Program-made: the position numbers and the translations under genes | Origin: Metarhizium brunneum | Taxonomy: Eukaryota > Ascomycota > Sordariomycetes > Hypocreales > Clavicipitaceae | Reading direction: 5' to 3' | Length of the DNA stretch: 64,000 nucleotides | NCBI RefSeq assembly: GCF_013426205.1 | Contig: NC_089425.1 | Span: 4,092,001 to 4,156,000 of the forward strand | Shown: positions 43,137 to 53,228 of the stretch, piece by piece | Numbering within the stretch: the first letter of the stretch is position 1 | How the letters are laid out: each line of letters starts with the position of its first letter | The notes under the pieces: generated by a model | Told to the model about the DNA's origin: nothing | Seen by the model: the letters and a program-made list of their open reading frames with translations, nothing else | Database searches by the model: none

Positions 43137-44450
43137 TCATTGCCTCTCGCCGGGAGCAAGGCGCGTACGAGCACCCGCATTCTGGTTGACAGCCCTAGGA
43201 TTTACAGTACTAAAGTTGGTAGTACTATCAAAGTTGACGGCATCAAAGTTGACAGCGCCATAGTTGACAGCATCATGGGGGACGGCAGCATAGTTGACAG
43301 TATCAAAGTTGACAAAGTTGACGGCATCAAAGTTGACAGCACCAGGGTTGACAGCATCAAAATTGACAGCACTAGGGTTGACGGCATTCAAGCTGACAGC
43401 ACTAGGGTTGACAGTACCATGGCCGAAAACGTCAGCCCTCCTGTCAACGGCGGCGGGATTGATACCAAACAAAGGGTCCACGTGAACGCCCGAGTAGACA
43501 ACCGTCGCGGCGACATTGCCTGCCGAAGCCGGACGAGGGTTCGTGGGCTTCTCGAACCCGGAGTATCGGTGAATACGCCCCCATCCGCGCCGCTCGTCGA
43601 GGTAGGCCTCGTCCCACTTGTCAATCTTGACCATTTCTCCGTCGTCGACAATTTCTCGATGACATTGGGCCGACATTGCGAGCATGCAAAGCCACCACAA
43701 GGCAAGATCCGTCGTGAGCACGTCGGCGCCGCTCCTGGTCCAAGGGACCGGCATCAGGGCCACCTTCCACTCGTCTTGGGCGATCTTGCTAAAGCAGCAA
43801 ACCACCAGCTCTTCGTCTGTCTGGATGTATCCGTAGCGGGTTTGGGCAGCTTTGCAGATATTTCCCAGCTGTCTCAGCGGCCAAATAAGCTCCTTCTTCA
43901 CGCTTGTGCTGCTGTTGAGTTGGTGCGCAACCGTCCTGCCACTCCACTTTGAACTCGTTCTCCCAAGGCCGACGACCAGATGGCCCCCTGGGAAGTCGTC
44001 GAGCGCGACTATGTGATTCACGGTGAGTCTTCCCGCCGCACCGGGCAAGCTGACCATGAGCGATTTGTCGGGGGTCGAGTATTTCTGGTAAAGGGCAAGG
44101 CCCGGGTGAAGTCCAAGACGCGACTTGGCGAACCGGAGAGTCGGCTCCATCAGCCCATGATTCCAGCTGATGAGATGATTGATGTCCTCGGCAGTATGGA
44201 CCACGAGGCCTGCCAGCACCTCGTCAGCTTGGGGGGATGCTAGCAGTGTGTCTGGAACTGCGGCATCGAGAAGGTGGCCGTAGCTTTCGTTGAGCGTCTT
44301 CAGATTGAACTCGTCCCAAATCACGACATACTCGTCCAGCTTTGGCCAACTCCCGTGCGTAGTATTCCTGTTCGATGTCGACGTGCAAGGTAGCAGCGGT
44401 TTCTGCTGGGTCAGAACCTGCCGCAACGTGGTACTATTTCTGTTGGCCAT
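43137..44450 (-). CDS. Unknown protein with C-terminal pentapeptide-repeat tail
   Basis: A single exon of 437 residues from the ATG at 44450. Residues 1-330 form a globular part that I do not recognise, with conserved-looking stretches such as DEYVVIWDEFNLKTLNESYG, TRYGYIQTDEELVVCCFSK and PWTRSGADVLTTDLALWWLC. Residues about 346-425 are a tandem array of five-residue units with consensus V-N-(F/P/Y)-(D/S/G)-A, for example AVNFDAVNPGAVNFD. This fits the pentapeptide-repeat pattern (position i-2 small, i-1 N/D, i hydrophobic) that builds a right-handed beta-helix. Such repeats are rare in fungi. No signal peptide or membrane segment is seen. The frame is intact, and the gene converges with the FTA2-like gene. 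Confidence 0.7.
   Translation of the reverse strand: MANRNSTTLRQVLTQQKPLLPCTSTSNRNTTHGSWPKLDEYVVIWDEFNLKTLNESYGHLLDAAVPDTLLASPQADEVLAGLVVHTAEDINHLISWNHGLMEPTLRFAKSRLGLHPGLALYQKYSTPDKSLMVSLPGAAGRLTVNHIVALDDFPGGHLVVGLGRTSSKWSGRTVAHQLNSSTSVKKELIWPLRQLGNICKAAQTRYGYIQTDEELVVCCFSKIAQDEWKVALMPVPWTRSGADVLTTDLALWWLCMLAMSAQCHREIVDDGEMVKIDKWDEAYLDERRGWGRIHRYSGFEKPTNPRPASAGNVAATVVYSGVHVDPLFGINPAAVDRRADVFGHGTVNPSAVSLNAVNPSAVNFDAVNPGAVNFDAVNFVNFDTVNYAAVPHDAVNYGAVNFDAVNFDSTTNFSTVNPRAVNQNAGARTRLAPGERQ
43190..43430 (-). repeat. 15-bp tandem repeats encoding pentapeptides
   Basis: About 16 degenerate 15-bp units (AAAGTTGACGGCATC-like on the plus strand) encode the pentapeptide tail of the gene at 43137-44450. 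One unit is shortened (NFV-NFD), and length drift is in multiples of three, so the frame is kept. Confidence 0.8.
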
Positions 44451-45947
44451 CTTTGCTCGAGCTCACATACAGAGCCTGCGGCAATCGTCTCTTGTAAGAA
44501 GGTAGTCTTGAAGAGATATTCACAGCAGCCGTGGAGGACGACTTGACAGTTTAGAATCAGGCAGCAACCCCGCTCTCTGACTGCCCGTCACGCACGGCGC
44601 GGCCCGCGGTCCAAAGCAGTTGCTCTCACCGGGTTGAGCCCAACGGTTACACGACGCATCACGAGACAAGGAGGTTACAAGGCCACAGATCTCTGGCCCA
44701 ACGGCTGCCTTGGGCTTTCAACTCATGCCCACTCTTTGCAAGAATCTGCATCTTGGGGGCCAAGTCCTTGACGAACACCAAGTCGCTCCAATATTGAAGC
44801 AGATTGTCAAGGTAAATACGGACACAGTTCCACATCCGCTACTGAGTTCCTATCACAGTCGCGAAACGAACTCGAAGTAACTAACTGGAAGGTCAACTGG
44901 AACCCGCGAACAGCGTGAGTTGCTCTACTTGTATTAGTATATAAGGATTTGCAGTGGATTAATAATTAAACTATATCAAATAATAAGACCTGGATCTGCT
45001 TCTTATTCTTCTTCTATAAACATATAAGCTAGTAATAAGCCAAAAATTATTTATTATAGCTTATATACTATAAAATACGTAAATATACCACAAAATACGC
45101 AAATATACCAGCTTAAAAAGTATTATATAACTATAAATAATAAGAAGCTAATATATAAGTAGTAATTTTATATTATAATTTTTCCTTTTATTATAAAGCG
45201 TTATTTATTATAATATATTTATTTAGTTTAATATAAATACTAACTAGTATTAGTATATAGTATACTCTAGCTTACTAAGATGCTAAAATCCGATTACTCT
45301 ACAGGGTAGCTACCCGATTTCCATTTAATACATTCCAGGAGAGAATCCCATACTTACATAAAGCATGATCTAGACATCAAAAAACATGAGACTCGTCTAA
45401 TATTCTTGAGGCTGCCGCCACAAGCGTTACCAACCGCATCATGTAATATATGCGGTCTATAACTTGGACCATGCGCGATACACACCAAGGCCAGGATCAG
45501 CGCCCATCGGGATTCAAGGTTTATGAATACGGTTAAATAATAAGCATATTTGACGGATTCTCACTGGACGACGCACCCTCAAAAGCCCTTCATGGTCCTA
45601 TCATGACGGCAAATCCAGCCTTGGCAAAGAGCTATTGCAACCCTGATAGCCTTCAGCTGGACGCCCAAGGCACCCTGATGACCCGGACAAACAGCACCAA
45701 TTCCAATTTTCCATCAAATTTTTCTGTTGAATTCAACGGATGTCAAGAATCTAGACTCGACACTTTGCCCACCTTGTCATATGGCCGATGATTTTGAGCG
45801 ATTTACCTGCCATCGCAAGCCTTGGCATGTCATGGAGCGAACTCGTATAAAGACATGGACCTTTTCGCAGAAAAAAAGAGACGCGAGAAAAGCCAGGCTC
45901 CAGTCACATCTATTGTATGCTTGATTCAATAGTCCAAGCTGTTCGCA
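44451..45947. other. Intergenic with strongly AT-rich RIP-like patch
   Basis: The stretch 44,930-45,290 is almost pure A/T, very rich in TA dinucleotides, and codes for nothing. It contains a tandem 20-bp repeat, 45071-45090 and 45091-45110, whose two differences are both C/T. This is typical of a heavily RIP-mutated repeat. GC recovers on both sides, where the promoters of neighbouring genes must lie. Confidence 0.8.
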
Positions 45948-46936
45948 ATGTATCCCGTCCTCGCAGCGTTGCTCCTCTCCCCCTCTGTCTGGGCATCTCC
46001 CGTCGGTCTCCGGGCAGAAACACCAACGCTGGCGATTCCCGCGCCCACCGAGTCGCCATCCTCGGCACACCAGTGGGCAGCGGGCTGGAAGCCCTCCTTC
46101 AACATCCACGAGTCGTGCAACAGTTCGCTGAGGGCTCAGCTTCAGCAAGGGCTAGATGAGACGGTCGAGCTGGCTCAGCACGCGCGCAACCATCTCCTGC
46201 GATGGGGGCACACGTCCAAGTTTGTAGACAAGTACTTTGGCAACGGATCGACCGCGCACGCTATCGGATGGTACGACCGCATCATCGCGGCCGACAAGAC
46301 GGAGATGCTGTTCCGCTGTGATGATCCCGACCGCAACTGCGAGACGCAAAAGGGTATGAGCCATCCAGCAAACTGTTATTGGAGACGCATGGTTAACTGA
46401 CAGAGTTTAGGCTGGGCCGGACATTGGCGAGGGTCAAACGCCACCACCGAGACAGTCATCTGCCCGTTATCCTTTGCGATCCGTCGACCTCTCTCGTCCG
46501 TCTGCAATCTCGGGTATACCGTCACCGGATCCAAGCTCAACACGTACTGGGCCACGGACCTGATGCACAGGTTATTCCACGTCCCCACCATCAGCGAGGG
46601 CATCGTGGACCACTACTCCCACGGGTACGCGGGAGTCTTGGAGCTTGCCAAGAAAGATCCAGAGAAGAGCGGCATCGACACGGACGCGCTGCAGTATTTC
46701 GCTATTGATGTCTGGTCGTACGACATTGCGGCCCCTGGCGTCGGTTGCACCGGCAAGCCGCCCGCGGAGAGTGCGTCTCCGTCTGGCACAAGTACGACCG
46801 TGCCCGCGGCCACTGGCACGACTTCGAGTGCGGCGTCTGTGAGTTTGTTACTCCCTCGGAACTTGAAACAAAGCTTGAGCACTGACTGTGAAACCAGTGC
46901 CATACCCACGATGATGGTTTCATACACTGCACGTGA
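45948..46936 (+). CDS. Zincophore-like secreted protein (Pra1/Zps1/Asp f 2 family)
   Basis: Three exons, 45948-46353, 46411-46838 and 46898-46936, with phase-matched introns, give 290 residues. A signal peptide MYPVLAALLLSPSVWA is followed by a body with four or more Cys. The metal-site motif HRLFH at residues 188-192 is followed by VPTISEGIVDHYSHGY. A Ser/Thr-rich linker then leads to a C-terminal CHTHDDGFIHC motif (residues 279-289), which binds zinc in Pra1. The third exon is only 39 nt and could be missed by gene finders. Known relatives are exported, capture zinc and return it to a ZIP transporter. In Aspergillus and Candida the two genes are divergent neighbours, but here the window's ZIP gene is about 38 kb away. 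Asp f 2 is an allergen family name. Confidence 0.93.
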
Positions 46937-48965
46937 AAGTGACATTACACGGCAAGACGAAGCGAGCTTAATGAGAGACAAGAGGGAATGTGACTCACGA
47001 GGAAATCTCTTTTGCTGGGCCAGATTCCTTCATCTTGGCGGCTCGTTGTGCAGACCGAAATGGCGCTGAGGCGAGAGAGAATATTTACATTCAAAATCTT
47101 GAGAGGGTAATTAATAGAAAATAAATAGTATGGGGAATCAAAACGTCGGTCGCATACGCGTCGGTCGCAATCGTGAATAAACGGCCCCCGCAGCGCCGTG
47201 AAGATCTCGCGAACTGACGTGGAGCAACCACCAGACTACGGAGTAACTGTAACTCAATTTCCACAGCCCCTGTTGCGTCTGTTTTTGCCAAGAATTTCGT
47301 TTTACCACTTGCTGTCCTATCACCATCAAGGGGTTCAAATGGGGTTCAAATCAATGTCGGCAAAATTGCGCAGCGACAACTTTTCCACAACCATGCCCAC
47401 GTGAGAATCTCGCGGCAAACCCCAGATTATGCCACTTTCGTTGGCCGTGAAGCCAACTTCGGCCCATGAAGGCCTGCGGGTCTGATGTGCAGGAGTTTTC
47501 GATGCGCCACCTGCCGCGTATCCGGGAGTGACCTGTGCCGTGTCTTGATGGAAGGCATCCATCATCACCTTGAGCGCCTCAGTGACCACAAGACCAGGAG
47601 ATCCCCCTCTAGGCTTGACACCCGCAGGGTTGAACAACTCATTCATCTCAAGTTTATTGGGGCATCTCAGCCGCGGCGGGGGGCCCCTTGGCCGAAGTTG
47701 TGTTTTTGCTGTGACCGAGTGGAGCGTTGTCGATATGAGGTTGTATCAACAAAGCCCACACATGCTCGGTCCAAGGAAGACCCATGACTTGACTCAGAAT
47801 CCCCTGACATGCCGGATATCGTCGCAACATTGACACATGGCGTGGCGTCAACTTGGCTAGGGACTAGCCGCCGCTTGGGTGAGACATTTCTCGCCGTTCT
47901 GCGCCGTTGCCTCATTCAGCTCACAGTACTCCGTACCGAGCACGTAGTAGTAGTATGTGATTGTGATGAGGAGGGTTGCAACGGCGCCAGCAACGGGGCG
48001 AGCCAACCGGATGACCGTGGGCTGCTTTCGACATGGCAAGAGATACAGAGAATGGAATCAAAAGACTCCGGGGCTGCACCGTTGTCAAACCACGACGCCA
48101 AGTTAAACTTCCAAAGCCGACATCCTTCTCTAGACTATGACTGGCAAGCCAGAAAACACTAATGCCGCTTGTCAAATTTCCTGGCTCAGGGCCACCTAGC
48201 CGACGCAGCTTGAATGGAGACCTCTACCCAGTTCTCGTGGCGCAGTGGCGTCTTGGTGAAAGCTCACGAGAGATGAATTGGACGAGTGACGAGGCGAGGA
48301 CTCAATGGGCCCTTTTCAGACCCATGTTCCCCCATCGCCACACGTTGAAGCCCCGGAATCTTAGCCCCTACTTGTTCGGGCCTTCTGGGGGCCTCAGCTT
48401 GATGCGGGTTGCGCCTTTGGTGCCATGCTCGCGCAGATGCATTGAAACACGGGTTGATTCCATCCGCTGGAGGCTGAGAGGACTCCACAAAAGTCGACAG
48501 TATTGTCCTTTCTCTCTCCTCTCACTCCTTCTGGCGAGGCTGGATGGATGAGCAGTGAAGCGAAAGATCATGTCGCCTAGAACATGTTGCGCCCCGAGAC
48601 ATGTCATCCTGGCGGTCGTTGTATCCCGTAGCCTCTCTCTCTTATACCATGCGTCTCGACCTCCTCGAGCATTGCGTTTGAGAGCTTTGTTTCCTGAATG
48701 TCCATCCCGCAGTGGAACCTCCAACTTGGAACCTGGCAGCTGGCCCTGTTTCTTTCGACCTTGATTTCCCCAGATGGATCCCCCTCCCCGTCCATCTGAT
48801 GATGGGCTGCAGCAGCTCCTGTGAGTGAGATGGCGCATGAATCCCCGCCCCTGGGGCTCATTTACATGAATCCAAAAACAGAGACGACTGACTTCGCAAC
48901 CTTCCCACCTCAGACAAAACGGGAGGCGCGTGCATTTGGGAGCTCTCCCAAGCCGTCGCGAACAA
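46937..48965. other. Intergenic, no gene recognised
   Basis: About 2 kb. A 103-codon minus frame at 47335-47646 and several nested frames near 48,200-48,900 show no family features. The promoter of the WD40 gene lies at the right end. Confidence 0.45.
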
Positions 48966-50711
48966 ATGCGCCGCTTCAAGGGAGCCAAGGGCGACAGCAT
49001 CGCGCCCGCGACGGACAAGGAGCGCCAAGACGACGACTCTGCAGCGGCCGCGACAACAAACTCGCGTCAGTCTTCTTCGAGCATCCCCAGCAATCGACTG
49101 TCCAGGACGAGCACCAGCGACTCGATACCCAGGCGACGTGCTTCTGAATACGAACAATCACCCATATCCAATAGGCGCGCTTCATCCAACGCATCTTCCA
49201 CGTATTACCCAGCTCCCAGCCTATATCCTGCGCCGACGAAACCCCTTCCCGCCTTACCTCCCAAGGCAACAAACAGCGCCTCGAGATCCATTGGACGTCC
49301 CCCATCCGAACGATCTGTATCTATAGCAAGCAGCGGACGTTCGTCGCACTATTCGGACAGATCGGGAAGCGTTGCGGCCGGGCCAAGCGGATCCTTCTCC
49401 TTCAAGTCTCCAACATCTACCCAATATACAGCCCCGTCCGAATTCCAGCATGGAGATCAACACTCACAACTCTCCTCGTTGGAGCTTTGCTTCAGGAACA
49501 TGATTGTGTCCCAAGATAAGCGCATCAACAACAGCGTCTACTACTTGGACGTATCCTCCACATCATCAACCCTAGCGACCAAACACGGCAATAACATTGT
49601 CAAGATTTGGTCTCTCGAGACTGGCGATATAGGAAGCGTCATCAAGTTTTCATCATATACAGAGGCACAGTCGCGCTCGCGTGACTACCTCATTCGAAGC
49701 CATGCCATCCTATCCGAGACATGTAAGCTGATTGCCATTGCCACACGGTTCGGCAGGTCCATCGAAATATGGAACTGGGAAAAGAAGAAATGTCTGCAAA
49801 CCCTGGACAATGCGGATCGCTGGTCCGTGGGGAAGATGGAAGTGTACGATCACGGGTGGGGACGTCTGGCGACGTATCGAGGCGAAACAGGCGTGATTGA
49901 CTTGTTTGCGGCCACGAGGGAAAAGAAGCCCTTTGTCAAGATGAGATGCATCAATCTTGCCGAAGCAAACCTGCCCTTCATTCCACAATACCCCGAACTA
50001 GCATTGTCGCCAACGAGCCCTCTCCTTGTTGCTGCGGCAGGCCCTCGACCTCCGCGACGAGGACACCCGCCACCCGATAAAGAAACCCTCCTCGTGGCAT
50101 GGGAGACGCATGACAACGGGCTTGTCGGAAGCAAACCATATCGGGTGGCTCGACCCTGGCAGCACAGGGAGATTGACACCGCGATTCCCTCGGACCTCAC
50201 GACCTATGGCAGCGTCGTGGTGTCAATATGGATCCCTGCGACGTTCCGTGCCGTGCCAGCGCCAGCCCCTCGTGGGGGAGCCGGGTACAGCTATAACCTC
50301 ACACCGGTCAAGGTGCCGTCTCGCCATGTATTGGTCTGGGATCTTGCGGCAAACTCGACCAGAACGTTTGCAATCCCCAACTGCACATCATGCATCTCCC
50401 CAGACTGTCGATATGTGGCCTACTGCCACGCCAGCGGAGCAGCTATTGGTGCCAGGGGAACGCTTGCCGTCATCGACGTAATGTCGTCCCAAGAGGTGTG
50501 GTGCTGGCCTGATCGGAATGCAACGGCAATGGATAGTGGTCCGAGGCCGGGCCTGAAGCAGTTTGAAGACCTCGCCCGTGTCACCGAGCTGGCCTTTTCG
50601 GCGGACAGCAAATCGCTGGTTGTGGGTGATGGCGAGGGCCGAGTTGGCGTCTATGATATCCGCGGAAAAGAAGATTCGGAGGGTTTGGGAAATTTGGGCA
50701 TGGCGTACTGA
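48966..50711 (+). CDS. WD40-repeat protein with Ser-rich disordered N-terminus
   Basis: A single exon of 581 residues. The upstream open frame begins with GTG, so the first ATG, at 48966 (AACAAATGC context), is used. Residues 1-165 are rich in Ser, Arg and Pro (SRSIGRPPSERSVSIASSG) and should be disordered and a target of kinases. The rest holds WD-type repeats: NSVYYLDVSSTSSTLATKHG, VKIWSLETGDIGSVIKF, SIEIWNWEKKKCLQTL, HVLVWDLAANSTRTFAIPNC, TELAFSADSKSLVVGDGEG. Seven blades cannot be counted with certainty. WD40 propellers are protein-binding scaffolds; the partner is unknown. The gene is intact and looks like a conserved housekeeping-type gene. Confidence 0.85.
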   Translation: MRRFKGAKGDSIAPATDKERQDDDSAAAATTNSRQSSSSIPSNRLSRTSTSDSIPRRRASEYEQSPISNRRASSNASSTYYPAPSLYPAPTKPLPALPPKATNSASRSIGRPPSERSVSIASSGRSSHYSDRSGSVAAGPSGSFSFKSPTSTQYTAPSEFQHGDQHSQLSSLELCFRNMIVSQDKRINNSVYYLDVSSTSSTLATKHGNNIVKIWSLETGDIGSVIKFSSYTEAQSRSRDYLIRSHAILSETCKLIAIATRFGRSIEIWNWEKKKCLQTLDNADRWSVGKMEVYDHGWGRLATYRGETGVIDLFAATREKKPFVKMRCINLAEANLPFIPQYPELALSPTSPLLVAAAGPRPPRRGHPPPDKETLLVAWETHDNGLVGSKPYRVARPWQHREIDTAIPSDLTTYGSVVVSIWIPATFRAVPAPAPRGGAGYSYNLTPVKVPSRHVLVWDLAANSTRTFAIPNCTSCISPDCRYVAYCHASGAAIGARGTLAVIDVMSSQEVWCWPDRNATAMDSGPRPGLKQFEDLARVTELAFSADSKSLVVGDGEGRVGVYDIRGKEDSEGLGNLGMAY

Positions 50712-51380
50712 AGGGAATGTTGAGCATAGTTGGTATCAAGTATAATGCCCTACTGGTAATATTGTAATTGAGAGTGCTACTCCCATGGTGATGCAACAAG
50801 TTCGGATCGCGATTCCCAGGTCCCATGGTCGTAAAGTGTCAGGTGACATACCCTTGCGAACATTTTTTCCCCGTCTCAGACACGGTGACGCGCGGTTGCC
50901 AGTTTCTGTACAAACTTGCTGCGGAAGCGGCAGGTGCCAGGGACGTTGTTGCCATTTTTTCGCAATTGAGTGCCCTTCCCCTCCCGCATCCCTCGTGACT
51001 CACCCTTCACTCACATTTGTGCCACACTACGCCGAGAAAATGACAATGTTTTTTTTGGATACTTTTCCAATAAGCTACCGTAGGATCCCAAGTCCTACTC
51101 AACATGTGAAACCATTCTGTTTACCTTTTGTCCAAATACTGCCAATCTAATTCAACACTCGTTACAGGAATCTCGCTTTGAGCAAGCAAGCCACCACGAC
51201 ACCTCCATCAACAATCATAGCCACCTCTATTCAAAGTCATCAGCAACATACATCCGAAAGCTGGGGTATCGATAAAAGTCCCCTCCGCAAGTTGGCGACG
51301 ACAACACATGATAAACGAGAATGACATCCATCTTCGAAACGCGGCATAAAGTTGAGCTTTTGACTCGGTCGGGCTCTTGC
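50712..51380. other. Intergenic between convergent genes
   Basis: 3' flanks of the WD40 gene and of the ankyrin/ZZ gene. No gene is seen. Confidence 0.45.
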
Positions 51381-53228
51381 CTAAGCTATTCTGTTGCAAG
51401 AATGAGGAATGAGGTCGTGATTGCTTTTTCGACAACGCACGCCAGCGTCATGGCACTCAGCACAAATAACAAACTCACCACCGTCACAGGTCGTACACTC
51501 GTATGACGTAGTGCCGAGTACGGTGCATCGCGTACAGACCTTGCACCAGCAAGCATTTTCGATGAACTTGACGGGGTTTGTCTCCGGCTCCATTTCCTCA
51601 TCCATCTCGGCGCCAGGATCGTGCATCGTGATGTGTTGCCGGACGAGCTGCAGCAGACCCGGTCTACCACTTCGCCGAGCCCACCAAAGCAAACTGTGTC
51701 CAAAGCCATCCAGTTGCTCCGAAGGGTAGGGACTCACGGCTAACAATCGGCGCGCAACTGCTTCATGGCCATTTCTAACTGCCGTGAAGATGGGTTTCGA
51801 GCCGTAAGAATCCGACATAGTTGGTGACGCACCCCTTGCCAGGAACAAATCCACCATGTCCGCGTTTCCTACCATTGCCGCATGGTACAATGGTGTTCGT
51901 CCATAGTTGTCTTTCAAGTCGACATCAAGCCCAGGGGTTCCAAGGAACAGCTCAACGAGTTTCGGGTGTTTATTTTGCACCGCAATGTGAACAGCGTTCC
52001 AGCCGCTGAAATTTCCTACCGCTATGTCTGCGCCCTGGGCGAGTAGCAGCTCGGCTACTTCAACATGACCGTTTTCTGATGCAGTGTGCAAAGCGGTGAG
52101 TCCGCGACGACTTGTCGACAACACGTCGGCGCCGCGGGCGAGGAGAGACTCGACCACGGCGCAGTGGCCTCTGTCTGACGCGATGAGGAGAGAGGACGAG
52201 CCAGACTCATTTGTTGCCTTGATGTCGGCTCCATGATCCAGCAGAAGCTCAACCATAGCAACGCTGCCAGCTCCGGAAGCGAGAGTCAGGGGAGTCCAGC
52301 CATTGATGCATGGTGCGTCTACGCTTGCACCCTTTTCCAGCAGAATCTGCACAACAGGCACATGGCCACTATCTGAAGCCAGTGTCATGGATGTCCATCC
52401 GTTGCCACAGGGCAGAGCAACATCGGCACCTTTTGCTACAAGTATATTTACCGCCTCTACCATGCCCTTGTCGGCTGCCAATGCCAGAGGGGTCCAGCCA
52501 TCCGCAGTTGCAGCAGCCGTGTTCGCTCCGTAGTCTATCAACAACTCGAGGATGTCGGCATGGCCAGAGTTGGCGGCTGAATGCAATGGCGTCCACATTC
52601 GCTCCGAGGTTACGTGTACATCAGCTCCGTGGGCTAAAAGAAGCTTGGCCACTTCGAAATGTCCATTACAGGCAGCGGACCTGAGAGGCGTCCATCCTGT
52701 CTCGCTCGGGACAGATACATCTGCCCCTTTATTCAACAACAGCCTCACCACTTCTAGGTGGCCATCGTTGGCAGCCACACTGAGCGGCGTCCAGCCGGCG
52801 TCATTGGTCTGCAAATCGGCATTCGCAGCCAGAAGCAGGTTGACCAGGTCGACATGGCCTTGCCTCGAGGCAGCCGCCAGGGACGTCCAGCCGTCTTCAT
52901 CCTTCACGTTGACATCTACCCCGGGTGTACGGAGCAGCAGATTGGCAAAGTTGAGATGGCCCTTGTCGGAGGCGATGGGTAGAAGCGGAAACTCGTGGAC
53001 CTTGACGCCGGTGGAAACAGCGCGTCGCAAGGTCTCTACTCGGCCAGTCTTGGCTGCCCACACGAGAGCGGATGCGCTGGAGTTGTGTGCATTGTATCGA
53101 TATAGATGGGCGATGAGTAGGCTATAGAGTCGCTTATTAGACTTGGCAAAGGCATCAATATCTCGCTCCGCATCCAGGAACTGGGCCACGGCTACCAGCA
53201 GCTCGTTAGCCAAGTCAGACAACGACAT
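51381..53228 (-). CDS. F-box-like, ankyrin-repeat, ZZ-type zinc finger protein
   Basis: A single exon of 615 residues from the ATG at 53228 (the earlier TTG at 53240 is not a normal start). The N-terminus (MSLSDLANELLVAVAQFLDA) is an F-box-like helix region. About 14 ankyrin repeats follow, very regular (GWTPLALAADKGMVEAVNIL). The last 60 residues form a ZZ zinc finger with ENACWCKVCTRC, YECTTCDGGEFVICAECHD and a terminal His. F-box proteins usually recruit substrates to SCF ubiquitin ligases, and ZZ fingers bind N-terminal residues or ubiquitin-like proteins. Function here is inferred from domains only. This architecture is common in Hypocreales and may be a substrate receptor. The frame is intact. 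Confidence 0.88.
   Translation of the reverse strand: MSLSDLANELLVAVAQFLDAERDIDAFAKSNKRLYSLLIAHLYRYNAHNSSASALVWAAKTGRVETLRRAVSTGVKVHEFPLLPIASDKGHLNFANLLLRTPGVDVNVKDEDGWTSLAAASRQGHVDLVNLLLAANADLQTNDAGWTPLSVAANDGHLEVVRLLLNKGADVSVPSETGWTPLRSAACNGHFEVAKLLLAHGADVHVTSERMWTPLHSAANSGHADILELLIDYGANTAAATADGWTPLALAADKGMVEAVNILVAKGADVALPCGNGWTSMTLASDSGHVPVVQILLEKGASVDAPCINGWTPLTLASGAGSVAMVELLLDHGADIKATNESGSSSLLIASDRGHCAVVESLLARGADVLSTSRRGLTALHTASENGHVEVAELLLAQGADIAVGNFSGWNAVHIAVQNKHPKLVELFLGTPGLDVDLKDNYGRTPLYHAAMVGNADMVDLFLARGASPTMSDSYGSKPIFTAVRNGHEAVARRLLAVSPYPSEQLDGFGHSLLWWARRSGRPGLLQLVRQHITMHDPGAEMDEEMEPETNPVKFIENACWCKVCTRCTVLGTTSYECTTCDGGEFVICAECHDAGVRCRKSNHDLIPHSCNRIA

Noticed and set aside
43128..43952. 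274-codon plus frame rich in VDS repeats
   Set aside because: Reverse of the 15-bp repeats of the minus-strand gene; no independent features.
47335..47646. 103-codon minus frame
   Set aside because: Starts with ATG and looks protein-like, but no family, signal or intron evidence; insufficient support.
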